Below, one piece after another: positions 8,552-17,646 of a stretch of DNA of 64,000 nucleotides. The DNA lies in assembly GCA_013002025.1 (NCBI GenBank), contig JABDKW010000003.1:1-64000 (forward strand). Reading direction: 5' to 3'. The notes under the pieces were generated by a model. The model made no database searches, was not told the origin of the DNA, and saw only the letters and a program-made list of their open reading frames with translations. The stretch comes from Gammaproteobacteria bacterium. Its GTDB lineage: Bacteria > Pseudomonadota > Gammaproteobacteria > Arenicellales > Arenicellaceae. Both the position numbers and the translations under genes were made by a program. Numbering within the stretch: the stretch's first letter is position 1; each line of letters begins with the position of its first letter.

Positions 8552-9568
8552 TTAGGTCTCACAGCTTGCTTTGACATAGGCCTTCTTGGCCGCCAGTGCG
8601 CGGCCAGAGTCCATGGATTCTAGCGCTTTTTCCACGCCCTCGGCCAGCGATTCCGCCAATCCGGCAACGTAGATGCCGGCGCCGGCATTGAGCGCCACGA
8701 TGTCGCGGGCGGCGCCGGCCTTGCCGGCCAACACGGCTTGTAACATTGCCAGCGACTCGTCAGCGTCTGCCGCCACAATATCCGCAAGCTGCGCGCGCCC
8801 CAGACCGAAGTCCTCCGGCGCGACCGTGTACGTGGTAATGGCACCATTGCGCAATTCGCTGATACGCGTTGGCGCACAAATGCTGATCTCATCCATACCA
8901 TCTTCGGAATGCACGACCAGGGTGTGTTCGCTGCCCAATTGCTGAAACACCGCCGCCAATTTTTCGGTCAAACCAGCAGCGAAAACCCCCACCACCTGAC
9001 GCTTAACCCGGGCCGGATTGGTCAGTGGCCCCAATACATTAAATATGGTGCGCACCGCCATTTGCTTGCGCGCGCCGATGGCGTGCTTCATGGCACTATG
9101 ATGCATAGGGGCAAACATAAACCCAACCCCCGCATTATCAATCACCCTCGCCACTTGCGCGGCCGGTAATTCAAGATTGGCACCGGCGGCTTCGAGCACA
9201 TCCGCGCTGCCTGAATTGCTGGAGACTGACCGGTTGCCGTGCTTGGCAACCCGTGCCCCCGCGCCGGCCGCGACAAAAGCTGCTGCTGTCGACACATTAA
9301 AGGTGCTGGTGCCATCTCCACCGGTGCCGACAATATCGATTAAATTGTTCTGCGCTACCTCCACGGGCTCAGCCAGAGCTACCATCACCTCTGCGGCGGC
9401 GCTAATCTCGTCCACCGTCTCGCCTTTCATCCGCAAGGCAATTAACAGGCCGCCGATTTGCGCGTCGGTGCAGGCGCCGGTCATGATCTGCTGCATCACT
9501 GACTGCATATTGTCGTGCGATAAATCATTACCATCAACCACCCGGGCAATGGCCTGTTGAATGTTCAT
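8552..9568 (-). CDS. trpD: Anthranilate phosphoribosyltransferase
   Basis: Transfers phosphoribose from PRPP to anthranilate. Shows the glycine-rich PRPP loop IVGTGGDG, then TFNVST and KHGNRSVSS, plus [18 protein letters not shown]. 338 aa, full length. Its ATG overlaps the trpG stop by 4 nt (ATGA), so translation is coupled. Confidence 0.98.
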   Translation of the reverse strand: MNIQQAIARVVDGNDLSHDNMQSVMQQIMTGACTDAQIGGLLIALRMKGETVDEISAAAEVMVALAEPVEVAQNNLIDIVGTGGDGTSTFNVSTAAAFVAAGAGARVAKHGNRSVSSNSGSADVLEAAGANLELPAAQVARVIDNAGVGFMFAPMHHSAMKHAIGARKQMAVRTIFNVLGPLTNPARVKRQVVGVFAAGLTEKLAAVFQQLGSEHTLVVHSEDGMDEISICAPTRISELRNGAITTYTVAPEDFGLGRAQLADIVAADADESLAMLQAVLAGKAGAARDIVALNAGAGIYVAGLAESLAEGVEKALESMDSGRALAAKKAYVKASCET

Positions 9569-10146
9569 GAACGCACCCCACTTTTTTGCTGCAAAAAATT
9601 ATTCAGTAAAGCATGGCCATGTTCGGTCAAAATAGATTCCGGATGGAACTGCACGCCTTCAACGTTGAGTTGTTTATGGCGCAGACCCATGATCTCACCA
9701 TCATCCGTCCACGCGGTAATCTCCAGGCATTCTGGCAGACTGTCGCGCTCCACCACCAGAGAATGGTAGCGGGTTACCGTAAATGGGTTTTCTAACTCCG
9801 CGAACACACCCACACCTTTATGGTGCACTGGCGACGTTTTGCCGTGCATGATCTTCTGTGCGTGGACAACCTGACCGCCGTAGGCCTGACCAATACTTTG
9901 ATGCCCGAGACAGACGCCCATCAACGGCAGCTGACCGGCAAAGCGCTCGATTGCCGCCAATGAAATGCCAGCTTCGTTTGGAGTACATGGCCCGGGTGAC
10001 AGCATCAATCGGTCTGGGTTAAGGGCGGCAATCTCATCCAAGCTGATCTCGTCGTTGCGAAACGTGCGTACCTCCTCACCCAACTCTCCCAGATACTGCA
10101 CCAGGTTATAGGTAAAGGAGTCGTAGTTGTCGATCATCACCAACAT
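9565..10146 (-). CDS. trpG: Anthranilate synthase component II (glutamine amidotransferase)
   Basis: Supplies ammonia from glutamine to TrpE. Class I amidotransferase with nucleophile Cys79 in GVCLGHQ and the His/Glu pair in VQFHPES. 193 aa. The start was set at the ATG at 10146, preceded by GAGGTG at good spacing; the longer frame would begin with TTG. One base separates it from the trpE stop. Confidence 0.97.
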   Translation of the reverse strand: MLVMIDNYDSFTYNLVQYLGELGEEVRTFRNDEISLDEIAALNPDRLMLSPGPCTPNEAGISLAAIERFAGQLPLMGVCLGHQSIGQAYGGQVVHAQKIMHGKTSPVHHKGVGVFAELENPFTVTRYHSLVVERDSLPECLEITAWTDDGEIMGLRHKQLNVEGVQFHPESILTEHGHALLNNFLQQKSGVRS

Positions 10147-10147
10147 G

Positions 10148-11677
10148 TCACACCTCAATCTGCAGGCCGGCGTTGGCCATTTCCACCGCCTTAAACATGG
10201 CGCGAGCCTTATTCATGGTTTCTTTCCATTCCAGTTCCGCCACCGAATCGGCCACGATACCTGCCCCAGCCTGAATGCTCAATACGCTGTCTTTAATCAC
10301 CGCAGTACGGATCGCAATCGCTGTATCCATGCTGCCATTCCAGGCCAGGTAGCCGACTGCACCGGAATACACGCCGCGCTTGATGGGTTCCAGTTCATCA
10401 ATGATTTCCATCGCGCGGATTTTTGGTGCCCCTGACACCGTGCCGGCTGGGAAAGTCGCGCGCAGCACATCAACTGCATCGTATTCATCGCAGATATGGC
10501 CTTCGACATTGGACACGATATGCATCACATGGGAATAACGCTCCACCTGCATTTTCTCGGTCAATTTTACCGAGCCTATCTGCGCGATGCGCCCCACATC
10601 ATTGCGCCCCAAGTCGATCAGCATCAAGTGCTCAGCGAGCTCTTTGTCATCGGCCAATAGCTCCTGCTCCAGTTCACGGTCACGGTGTTCGTTGTGGCCG
10701 CGATTGCGCGTGCCGGCAATTGGCCGCACAGTAACCGTGTCGTCCTGCAGTCGCACCAGAATCTCCGGCGAAGACCCGACAATCTGAAAATCATCCAGAT
10801 TTAAGTAATACATATAGGGAGACGGGTTAATCGTGCGCAGCGCTCGGTAAACATCAATCGAATTGCCGTGATACGGGGCTGACAGGCGCTGAGATAGCAC
10901 CACCTGCATGATATCGCCGTCCCGGATATAGTCTCGACAGCGCTCCACCGCCGCCTCAAACTCCGGTTGCTTAAAGTACACCTGATAGTCACCCTCACGG
11001 ATCGGCATATCGCTGATCGGGGTTTTTGGTGGTGCGAAGTTCTGACCCAAGGCCGTAACTTCCTGATTCAGGCGACGCTGCGCAGCGTCAAAGGCCTGCT
11101 CGTCATTGAGATCGACCAGGGTCACCACAAACACGGTGCCGGAGAGGCTGTCAAACACCAGCACGTCCTGCGACAGCATCAATAGAATATCGGGCGTTTG
11201 CAGGTCATCCTGCTTGGCCGGCTTGGCTAAGCGCGGCTCGATAAAGCCGACGATGTCATAGCCAAAATAGCCCACCAGGCCGCCAGTCATCTCCGGCAGG
11301 CCAGCACAGCTCGCCACTTTGTATTGTTGTTGCAGCTGGCGGACTGTTTGTAGCGGGTCGGTTACTTCCCGGCGCTCTGTTTCGTCACCGTCAACCTCGA
11401 CCACCAGCGTGTGTCCATAGAATCGATACACGGTTTGGCAGGGCAAACCGATAATAGAATAGCGACCCCACTTGTCGCCGCCGTGGATGGATTCGAATAA
11501 GTACGTGTAGGGCTGGTCGGCGAGTTTCAGATACGTGCTGAGAGGGGTATCCAGATCCGCCAGGGTTTCGCGCATGACCGGCAGGTGCGTGAAACCGGCG
11601 GCCCGCAACTGGGTCGCCGCGCGCTCAAAGGCAGCCTTATCGGTAAAAGGTTGAGAAAAATCGAAAGTGGAAGACAT
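10148..11677 (-). CDS. trpE: Anthranilate synthase component I
   Basis: Converts chorismate to anthranilate and is the feedback-regulated entry point of the tryptophan branch. 509 aa; [18 protein letters not shown] is the N-terminal tryptophan-binding region, and [20 protein letters not shown] the chorismate-binding core. First structural gene of the operon. The region upstream carries a candidate leader peptide and attenuator, suggesting control by charged tRNA-Trp as well as feedback. Confidence 0.98.
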   Translation of the reverse strand: MSSTFDFSQPFTDKAAFERAATQLRAAGFTHLPVMRETLADLDTPLSTYLKLADQPYTYLFESIHGGDKWGRYSIIGLPCQTVYRFYGHTLVVEVDGDETERREVTDPLQTVRQLQQQYKVASCAGLPEMTGGLVGYFGYDIVGFIEPRLAKPAKQDDLQTPDILLMLSQDVLVFDSLSGTVFVVTLVDLNDEQAFDAAQRRLNQEVTALGQNFAPPKTPISDMPIREGDYQVYFKQPEFEAAVERCRDYIRDGDIMQVVLSQRLSAPYHGNSIDVYRALRTINPSPYMYYLNLDDFQIVGSSPEILVRLQDDTVTVRPIAGTRNRGHNEHRDRELEQELLADDKELAEHLMLIDLGRNDVGRIAQIGSVKLTEKMQVERYSHVMHIVSNVEGHICDEYDAVDVLRATFPAGTVSGAPKIRAMEIIDELEPIKRGVYSGAVGYLAWNGSMDTAIAIRTAVIKDSVLSIQAGAGIVADSVAELEWKETMNKARAMFKAVEMANAGLQIEV

Positions 11678-11727
11678 GGCAAAAATTACTCAAAGTCAGC
11701 GGCAGTATCGGGCGCCGCGTGAAACAC

Positions 11728-11776
11728 AAAAATCGGGCGAGCACAGGCTCAAACGCTTAGCGTTGCCAACTCCGCC
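11728..11776 (-). promoter_or_regulatory. Candidate trp attenuator hairpin with U-tract
   Basis: On the transcript strand a nested stem can form: GGCGGAG pairs with CTCGCC (one bulge), an inner GGC pairs with GCC, and AACGC pairs with GCGTT around a TAA loop. Five U residues follow 3 nt later. The Trp codons and the stop codon of the leader peptide lie inside this fold, so ribosome position would change it. A smaller alternative, GAGC-ctgt-GCTC, overlaps the 3' arm. Confidence 0.5.
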
Positions 11777-11813
11777 AACAGGCGTGATTCATGTGTTGTG
11801 AGTAAAACTGCAT
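11757..11813 (-). CDS. trpL: Candidate trp leader peptide (two Trp codons)
   Basis: An 18-codon frame, M-Q-F-Y-S-Q-H-M-N-H-A-C-W-R-S-W-Q-R, ending in TAA 79 bp before trpE. Two Trp codons three apart, just before the stop and inside a terminator-like fold, are typical of trp leader peptides. The weakness is that neither ATG has a recognisable Shine-Dalgarno, so this could be coincidence. Confidence 0.5.
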   Translation of the reverse strand: MQFYSQHMNHACWRSWQR

Positions 11814-11846
11814 TTTGGGGTGCGGGGTCATTGCTATCGAAGCTGA

Positions 11847-11875
11847 ATGATCCCGTGGCAGCCCCGTCAGGTCAA
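11847..11875 (-). promoter_or_regulatory. Putative sigma-70 promoter for trpL-trpEGDC
   Basis: On the minus strand TTGACC (11875-11870) lies 17 bp from GATCAT (11852-11847), matching 5 of 6 and 4 of 6 consensus bases. It would start transcription roughly 30 nt before the leader ATG. The -35 lies inside a large inverted repeat (11857-11900), a plausible operator. Confidence 0.35.
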
Positions 11876-11900
11876 GGGGAATGTGACCTAAGGGGCTGCC
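11857..11900. promoter_or_regulatory. Two-part inverted repeat upstream of the trp leader
   Basis: A 9-bp arm GGCAGCCCC pairs with GGGGCTGCC, and inside it AGGTCA pairs with TGACCT. There is no adjacent T-run in either direction, so it is not a standard intrinsic terminator for the CnrX/Spy-like gene. It overlaps the putative -35 of the trp promoter and may be a repressor site. Confidence 0.5.
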
Positions 11901-11927
11901 GCTGAAAGGCTACTTTAAGGCACTTGC

Positions 11928-12578
11928 TTATTGATTCTCAACGTAGCTAAGAATTTTGCGCAGCATGGCTTCGGCTTCCTCGACCTTGCCTGCGTCGATT
12001 AATGCTTCCACCTCCTGCATACGGCGTTTGACCTCCACCGGTGGCGTGCCCCGATCCGCCATGGCGCGCGCGGCGCGCTGTACTCGCCGCACCATACTAC
12101 GCATGCGGCGCTGCACGCGACCGTCCCGCACGTCCTCATGCAGTGTCCGTGCAGTGGCCAACTGCTCGGCAGTTAGCTGATTGTTTAGCCACACCAGCCC
12201 ACCCACACGCAACTGCTTAATCTGAGCCTCCTGCTGTAACACCTTATCCAGCTGGCGGCGGGCGGCCTTGGCGTCAATCGGGTTGGCACTGAGAATGTCG
12301 TGCATGGCACGCATCTCGCTACGCAGCCGCTGATTGAGTTGCTGCAGCTCGCGCCGGTTTTTGGCCATATGGTCGCGAAATTTATCCAGCTGCTGCTCGC
12401 TAATTTCAAGCGTCTCATTAAAGCTGATCAGAACTTCCAATGGCACTAATGGAAATCGATCGTTCGGCGGGGGCTGACCGACCCGGTAATCGTCTCGGGC
12501 ACCGGTTTCATCAGCATGGGCGGGAACCAGCAATAAGCAGGCCACAATGGCATAAGAATATATCAATAAGGTTTTCAT
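11928..12578 (-). CDS. Periplasmic helical protein, CnrX/Spy/LTXXQ-like
   Basis: 216 aa with a signal peptide ending near PAHA. The mature part is almost all charged alpha-helix; a region around residues 60-150 reads like the helical hairpin of Spy/CpxP/CnrX-type sensors or chaperones, and LNNQLTAEQLA is an LTxxQ-like element. It is last in a unit of sigma factor, anti-sigma-like protein and this gene, the same order of parts as metal-responsive Cnr systems. The signal sensed is unknown. The family assignment is by architecture, not by a strong motif. Confidence 0.6.
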   Translation of the reverse strand: MKTLLIYSYAIVACLLLVPAHADETGARDDYRVGQPPPNDRFPLVPLEVLISFNETLEISEQQLDKFRDHMAKNRRELQQLNQRLRSEMRAMHDILSANPIDAKAARRQLDKVLQQEAQIKQLRVGGLVWLNNQLTAEQLATARTLHEDVRDGRVQRRMRSMVRRVQRAARAMADRGTPPVEVKRRMQEVEALIDAGKVEEAEAMLRKILSYVENQ

Positions 12579-12636
12579 AATAGTCTCCGAAATAATTCAA
12601 TATTGCGCGCCGTATGGGTCACACATCGACCGGCTC

Positions 12637-12975
12637 TCACAGCTGCGCCCAATCGTCGTCGGGCTCCAGTAAATAGTCTGTAGGTGAGCGCCATTCATCA
12701 TCGGCGGCGAGGGCAAAGCGATTTTCAATCGCCATCTCCAACTCCTCATAGGCGAACTGCTTCGGTGGCGGTTGCAAAGGGTTAATAAAAACCGCGGTCA
12801 CCAGCAGCAGCACCGCTGCCGATGCAAATGCAGGCAGGGCGAACGAACGTCGGTGGGGTTGGTGCCGGCGCTCGCTAAGGGCCTGATATGCGGGCACAAA
12901 CGTGTCGCGGCGCTGCTGCTGATAATGCTGGCGTAGCAAGTTTTCAATTTTCTGGTCTGTTTGGTCTTTAGGCAT
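12637..12975 (-). CDS. Small membrane protein, probable anti-sigma factor
   Basis: 112 aa. The basic, glutamine-rich N-terminus (about 45 residues) would be cytoplasmic; one transmembrane segment follows (ALPAFASAAVLLLVTAVFI), then an acidic periplasmic tail. This is the layout of short anti-sigma factors such as CnrY. Its ATG (GGAG upstream) overlaps the end of the sigma factor gene by 8 nt, so the two are coupled. The role is inferred from position and topology. Confidence 0.6.
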   Translation of the reverse strand: MPKDQTDQKIENLLRQHYQQQRRDTFVPAYQALSERRHQPHRRSFALPAFASAAVLLLVTAVFINPLQPPPKQFAYEELEMAIENRFALAADDEWRSPTDYLLEPDDDWAQL

Positions 12976-13489
12976 GACGCAATTCTCCAATATCCAGGTT
13001 TTCCCTTAGAGCATCTTTGGCCCGCGCGTAATAACTGCGCACCGACCCAACTGAGACGCGCATAATCTGTGCGGCCTGCTCCAGAGTACAATCCTGATAA
13101 AACACCAGGTGCAAAACCTCTCGTTGCCGGCGTGGCAACCCCGCCACGGCGAGTGCCAACGTTCGGTTGCGGTCTTGAACCTGCATACGGTCAACGACCG
13201 ACGGGTCATTGGCGGCGTGGCTGTCAAACCCCACCACCCCGGTAAAACGCAAATCCAGCAATGCTCGTTTGCGGCGTTCGCCGGCGGCAATGCGGCGCAT
13301 CACAGCAAACAGAAACGTTTTAAAACTGGATCTGCCGCTAAATTTAGCGCGGCCGTCTAACACCATCAGATAAGTCCGCTGTAGAACCTCCTGCGCCATT
13401 TCTCTCTGATGCTCACAGCAGTGCAGTGCCCAGCCAAAACTGGCCTCATGATGCTTCTGCAGTTGTTCTTCGAGTTGTTCTTGTCGCAT
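12968..13489 (-). CDS. ECF-type RNA polymerase sigma factor
   Basis: 173 aa with sigma region 2 (about residues 15-70, including AQEVLQRTYLMVLDGRAKF) and region 4 (LPRRQREVLHLVFYQDCTLEQAAQIM, then SVGSVRSYYARAKDALRE). No region 1 or 3, so it belongs to the extracytoplasmic-function group. It starts a three-gene unit with its presumed anti-sigma and a periplasmic protein. It lies between rpe and trpE, where a simpler organism would have gph or nothing. Confidence 0.9.
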   Translation of the reverse strand: MRQEQLEEQLQKHHEASFGWALHCCEHQREMAQEVLQRTYLMVLDGRAKFSGRSSFKTFLFAVMRRIAAGERRKRALLDLRFTGVVGFDSHAANDPSVVDRMQVQDRNRTLALAVAGLPRRQREVLHLVFYQDCTLEQAAQIMRVSVGSVRSYYARAKDALRENLDIGELRHA

Positions 13490-13561
13490 GGGGTTGTTTA
13501 TCGTTGTCCCCCATTAGTGGCGGCAGCGCGATAAATATATGGCAACAATTTTAATTTTTTT

Positions 13562-14173
13562 CTAGGCGGTCCGTTGCCAGATGACACATTGGTTATTAGC
13601 CGGCATGGCGTGGTCAGCTAACAGCGCAAACCCCTGCTCGCGAGCGAGGCCGTCCACCCAGTCAAAATCTCGCAACGCGCTGCCGACACCACGCGCTCTT
13701 AAGGTCTGATCAAACGCCGCGTTGCTGGGCGTAGTAAATTCGCCACCGTACTTAAACGGGCCATAGACAAATAAAAAGCCGTTTTCGGCAGTCACCTTCG
13801 GCAGGCCCGCGAAAAAAGCCTCAACATGTTGCTGGTCCATAATGTGCAGGGTGTTTGCTGTGTACACTGCGTCATAGGGCGTGGTGTCACCCACCCAATC
13901 AGCTTGGCTCACATTTAGGGTCAATGGCGGCAAGACATTGCTAACCGCGGCATTGCTCAATTGGGCTTCAATTCCCTGAATATGCTCAGCTTGATCACTG
14001 GTCTGCCATCGCAAGTGCGGGCAGGCCCGCGCGAAATACACCGCATGCTGCGCCGTACCGCTGCCAATTTCCAATACTCGAGTAAGCCCCTCAAAATGGG
14101 GCTGCAAAACATCCAGAATCGGGTCTTTATTGCGCTCGCACGCGGCTGAAAACGGAATCGTCAGGGAAACCAT
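13562..14173 (-). CDS. DUF938 family SAM-dependent methyltransferase-like protein
   Basis: 203 aa. PFSAACERNKDPILDVL is the DUF938 N-terminal signature, followed by SAM motif I VLEIGSGTAQHAVYFA. The fold is that of a class I methyltransferase; the substrate is unknown. It starts 13 bp after rpe, so the two are probably co-transcribed. Confidence 0.9.
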   Translation of the reverse strand: MVSLTIPFSAACERNKDPILDVLQPHFEGLTRVLEIGSGTAQHAVYFARACPHLRWQTSDQAEHIQGIEAQLSNAAVSNVLPPLTLNVSQADWVGDTTPYDAVYTANTLHIMDQQHVEAFFAGLPKVTAENGFLFVYGPFKYGGEFTTPSNAAFDQTLRARGVGSALRDFDWVDGLAREQGFALLADHAMPANNQCVIWQRTA

Positions 14174-14186
14174 CTACGCGGCGGCA

Positions 14187-14861
14187 CTAAGCTGTGGCGG
14201 CCGCGATATTGTTACGCATCTCGGTAATCACTGAGGCGTAATCTGGTGCACCAAAAATAGCCGAGCCTGCCACAAAGGTGTCTGCGCCCAAAGCCGCTAA
14301 CTCCCCGATATTGTCCGCCTTTACGCCGCCATCGACTTCCAGCCGAATATCCCGGCCGCTGGCATCAATCAATGCTCGTGCCGCGCTGATCTTTTGTTTC
14401 ACGTGGGGAATGAATGACTGCCCGCCAAAGCCGGGATTCACCGACATTAATAACACCATATCGACCTTTTCGATGGCCCATTCGAGTATCTGCAACGGCG
14501 TCGCCGGGTTAAACACCAGGCCCGCTTTGCAGCCCTGTTCATGAATCAGCTGCAAACTACGGTCAACGTGCTTGCTGGCCTCGGGATGAAAGGTAATGGT
14601 GGTGGCACCTGCCTTGGCAAACTCCGGGATTATCCGATCCACCGGCTCCACCATCAGGTGTACATCAATCGGCGCCGATACGCCATGCTCCCGCAACGCC
14701 TGACACACCATCGGCCCAATTGTTAAGTTCGGCACATAGTGATTATCCATCACATCAAAATGCACCCAGTCAGCACCATCTGCCAGCACCTTATCAACTT
14801 CTTCACCCAGGCGGGCAAAATCAGCAGACAAAATAGACGGCGCAATAATGTAATCAGTCAT
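14187..14861 (-). CDS. rpe: Ribulose-phosphate 3-epimerase
   Basis: Interconverts ribulose 5-phosphate and xylulose 5-phosphate. TIM barrel of 224 aa with metal-binding motifs [19 protein letters not shown] and EVDGGV, and the phosphate-binding [12 protein letters not shown]. In many gammaproteobacteria rpe-gph-trpE-trpG-trpD-trpC are contiguous; here gph is missing and four other genes lie between rpe and trpE. Confidence 0.98.
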   Translation of the reverse strand: MTDYIIAPSILSADFARLGEEVDKVLADGADWVHFDVMDNHYVPNLTIGPMVCQALREHGVSAPIDVHLMVEPVDRIIPEFAKAGATTITFHPEASKHVDRSLQLIHEQGCKAGLVFNPATPLQILEWAIEKVDMVLLMSVNPGFGGQSFIPHVKQKISAARALIDASGRDIRLEVDGGVKADNIGELAALGADTFVAGSAIFGAPDYASVITEMRNNIAAATA

Positions 14862-14984
14862 AAGAGAGGGCGTGAAGTTGAGGTTATTACTAAGAACCGC
14901 AGTATAACGAATTCAACCGGTTTGTTTGCCAGCAGTAAACGCTTTTTCTACCAAACATAATCACACTCGGATATCCAGGCAACG

Positions 14985-15087
14985 CTGGGGGTGAGGGTGG
15001 AGCGGGCCATCGCCGGACGGACCCGGCGTTTGAGCTACAGGGACGTATTCACCGCGTGCCCGAACGACCCTTGCCTACAGCGCTGCC
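14985..15087. repeat. Structured intergenic repeat, copy 3 (pair B)
   Basis: Diverged copy of the repeat at 7469-7698, with the same GGGCCATCGCCGGACGGACC core and GTATTCACCGCGTGCCCGA segment. Differences include an extra T after CCGGCG and A for G in the right arm. It lies between the start of rpe and the end of the DegQ gene. Confidence 0.88.
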
Positions 15088-15114
15088 CAGCGCATGAAAA
15101 TCAGTTCAAGGAGC

Positions 15115-15218
15115 GTTGTGGGTGAGGGTTGGGCGGGCCATCGCCGGACGGACCCGGCGTTTGAGCTACAGGGACGTATTCACCGCGTGCCCGAACGACC
15201 CTTGCCCACCGCGCTGCC
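15115..15218. repeat. Structured intergenic repeat, copy 4 (pair B)
   Basis: Starts 131 bp after copy 3 with a 27-bp unrelated spacer, so pair B repeats the tandem arrangement of pair A. Copies 3 and 4 share variants (TTTGAGC, GGGACGTA, GAACGACCC) that pair A lacks, so each pair evolved together. Confidence 0.88.
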
Positions 15219-15250
15219 AACGGCAGGCGATCGTCGCCATTAAAACCGGA

Positions 15251-16633
15251 TTATTGCAGCAGCAAAAACAGGGCGCCGTTGCCACGCACCACGTTTAACA
15301 GCAATACATCCTGTTTGGCTATTGCCATGCGAAAGCTGTCCAGGTCGGTCACCACCTTACGATTAGCAGACACGATCACATCATTCGCTCGCATGCCGTG
15401 ATACCAGGCCGCGCTGCCCTGCTTAACGTCTGTGACCACCACGCCGCCGTCCGTGCCGGAACTCAATTGCTCGTCACTGAGCTCACTAAAGGTGGCGCCA
15501 TCTAACCTCGGGTTGAGGTTTTTACCCACCGTGCTGTCGATGGCAATATCGCCGATGGTGGTTTGAATAAACTTGGCGGTGCCATTGCGCATAACGCGCA
15601 AATCCAACTCATCACCCACCCGTAAGACACCAATGGCGTTCCGCAAATCGGCACCGCGCGTAATCGGTCGTTTATTGGCCATTACCACAACGTCACCCGG
15701 GCGGATACCTGCCAGATCGGCCATCGAGCCTTTCTCAACTTTGGTGATCACCGCGCCCTTGGTCTGCTCAATATTAAATGCTTCGGCCAGCGACGGAGTC
15801 AAATCCTGAATACGCACGCCTAATCGGCCGCGTTGCACTTCACCGAAATTAACCAGCTGATCTTTAATCTGTAAGGCCATATTGATGGGAATGGAAAATC
15901 CTATTCCCACGTTTCCGCCACTGGGCGCGACGATAGCGGTATTGATGCCGACCAGCTCGCCGCGCAGATTCACCAGAGCACCGCCTGAATTGCCCGGGTT
16001 AATCGAGGCGTCGGTCTGGATAAAATCTTCGTAGTCTTCAATGCCCAAACCGCTGCGGCCCAAGGCGCTAACAATGCCGGACGTGACAGTTTGGCGCAAA
16101 CCAAAAGGGTTACCAATCGCCACCACAAAGTCGCCCACCCGCAAAGCATCGGAATCCCCCAGCGGTATCTGCTCCAGATTATCCATATCCACCTTGATAA
16201 CCGCCACGTCTGAATCTTTATCTGCACCGATCACCGAGGCTCGCGCTTCGCGGCCGTCTTTAAGTGTCACGGTGATTTTATCGGCGCGATCAATCACGTG
16301 GGCATTGGTAAGAATCAATCCTTCGGCGGCGTCAAATACCACGCCGGAACCCAAGCCCTGACGTTTGCGACTGCGCTCCTGCGGGCGACGCGAGTCGAAA
16401 AAGCGACGGAAGAAGGGATCATCGAAAAATGGGTCAAGGCGACGGCGCACTTTGACTTCAGATTCAGTGGCAATATTCACCACCGCGCCCTGCACACCTT
16501 CGAGCATCGGGGCCAGCGTGGGCAACGGTTGTCCATCTACCATGCTGGGTAAGGCCGCATGAGAATAGGTACTAATAAAAGCCGGGGTTGCCAGGCCTAA
16601 CATTACCAGCAAACTTAAAAAATACCGCTTCAT
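15251..16633 (-). CDS. Periplasmic Do-family serine protease (DegQ/MucD-like)
   Basis: 460 aa with a signal peptide ending at SHA. Catalytic triad His112 (NAHVI), Asp142 (DSDVAVIK) and Ser216 (NPGNSGG). Two PDZ domains follow, at about residues 255-345 and 375-455. Degrades or holds misfolded envelope proteins. It lies 23 bp after the 5'-nucleotidase gene and ends next to repeat pair B. DegP, DegQ and MucD cannot be told apart from this alone. Confidence 0.95.
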   Translation of the reverse strand: MKRYFLSLLVMLGLATPAFISTYSHAALPSMVDGQPLPTLAPMLEGVQGAVVNIATESEVKVRRRLDPFFDDPFFRRFFDSRRPQERSRKRQGLGSGVVFDAAEGLILTNAHVIDRADKITVTLKDGREARASVIGADKDSDVAVIKVDMDNLEQIPLGDSDALRVGDFVVAIGNPFGLRQTVTSGIVSALGRSGLGIEDYEDFIQTDASINPGNSGGALVNLRGELVGINTAIVAPSGGNVGIGFSIPINMALQIKDQLVNFGEVQRGRLGVRIQDLTPSLAEAFNIEQTKGAVITKVEKGSMADLAGIRPGDVVVMANKRPITRGADLRNAIGVLRVGDELDLRVMRNGTAKFIQTTIGDIAIDSTVGKNLNPRLDGATFSELSDEQLSSGTDGGVVVTDVKQGSAAWYHGMRANDVIVSANRKVVTDLDSFRMAIAKQDVLLLNVVRGNGALFLLLQ

Positions 16634-16656
16634 AATCTATTACAACACTCTGACAT

Positions 16657-17565
16657 TTAATTATTGGCCACGCCGTGCGGAACATGGCCAGTGGGCACAT
16701 GTTCGCGCGCAGAGTCACAATGCCCTTGCTGATCGTCGAAGAAGATATCTGCACCGAAGGTGCGCAGGAATTCCCCTTTCGGCAGCCCGCCAAGAAACAC
16801 CGCTTCATCGATGCGGATTTCCCAGGCTCGTAATGTGCGAATCACGCGCTCATGCGCTGGCGCAGCGCGGGCCGTCACAATAGCGGTGCGAATAGGCGAC
16901 TTATCGGCGGGAAACTCAGATTGGATTTTGTGCAGGGCCGCCAACACATTACGGAAGGGGCCGCCCGGCAACGGGCGTTTCGCGGCCTTGCTCTCATGCT
17001 TGGAAAATTCCACCAGGCCTTGCTGTTTATAGACTCGCTCGGCTTCGTCGGAAAACACCACCGCATCACCATCAAACGCGATACACAGCTTGTCTTGATT
17101 GGCGGCACTGGCACCGCTAGCCGCGGGCAGCATTGTCGCGGCGGCCACGCCGGCGGCCAGGGTGCTGGCCACATCATTTGGGTCGCTGGATAAGAACACA
17201 TCTGCGCCAAACGGTTCAACATATCGAAACGGGCTGTCGCCGCTGGTAAAGGCTGCGCGGGTAATTGGCAGGTCGTGCTCTTGAATAGAGTTGAACACCC
17301 GCAAGCCGGTGTCTGCACTATTGCGCGACAGTAACACCACTTCTACACGCTCACGTTGATTGCCTAATTTATTGAGGCGCAGCAATTTCTGCACCAGCGG
17401 AAATGCCACGCCGGGTTGCAATACCTCATTCTCATGCTCAATCTGATACTGGCAGTAGGCGTCCACGCCCTGCTCTTCAAACACCCGATGGCTTTCCTGC
17501 AGGTCAAACAGCGCCCGTGACGAAATTGCCACCACCAGTTTGTCTTTATCCTGTGCTGCACTCAT
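16657..17565 (-). CDS. 5'-nucleotidase, cytosolic-5'-nucleotidase-like family
   Basis: 302 aa. LVVAISSRALFDL at the N-terminus, followed later by IAFDGDAVVFSDEAE and IVTARAAPAHERVIRTL, are HAD-type phosphatase motifs of the PF06189 5'-nucleotidase family; FGADIFFDDQ near the C-terminus is the last acidic motif. It would dephosphorylate nucleoside monophosphates. The start was set at the ATG at 17565 because the longer frame needs TTG. Confidence 0.85.
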   Translation of the reverse strand: MSAAQDKDKLVVAISSRALFDLQESHRVFEEQGVDAYCQYQIEHENEVLQPGVAFPLVQKLLRLNKLGNQRERVEVVLLSRNSADTGLRVFNSIQEHDLPITRAAFTSGDSPFRYVEPFGADVFLSSDPNDVASTLAAGVAAATMLPAASGASAANQDKLCIAFDGDAVVFSDEAERVYKQQGLVEFSKHESKAAKRPLPGGPFRNVLAALHKIQSEFPADKSPIRTAIVTARAAPAHERVIRTLRAWEIRIDEAVFLGGLPKGEFLRTFGADIFFDDQQGHCDSAREHVPTGHVPHGVANN

Positions 17566-17646
17566 TACCCGATACCCAATACTCGAAGGGGGCGCTAGTT
17601 TAGCAATATTGCTCGATGGCAAACAAAAGCTAACAAACTATTTAGT

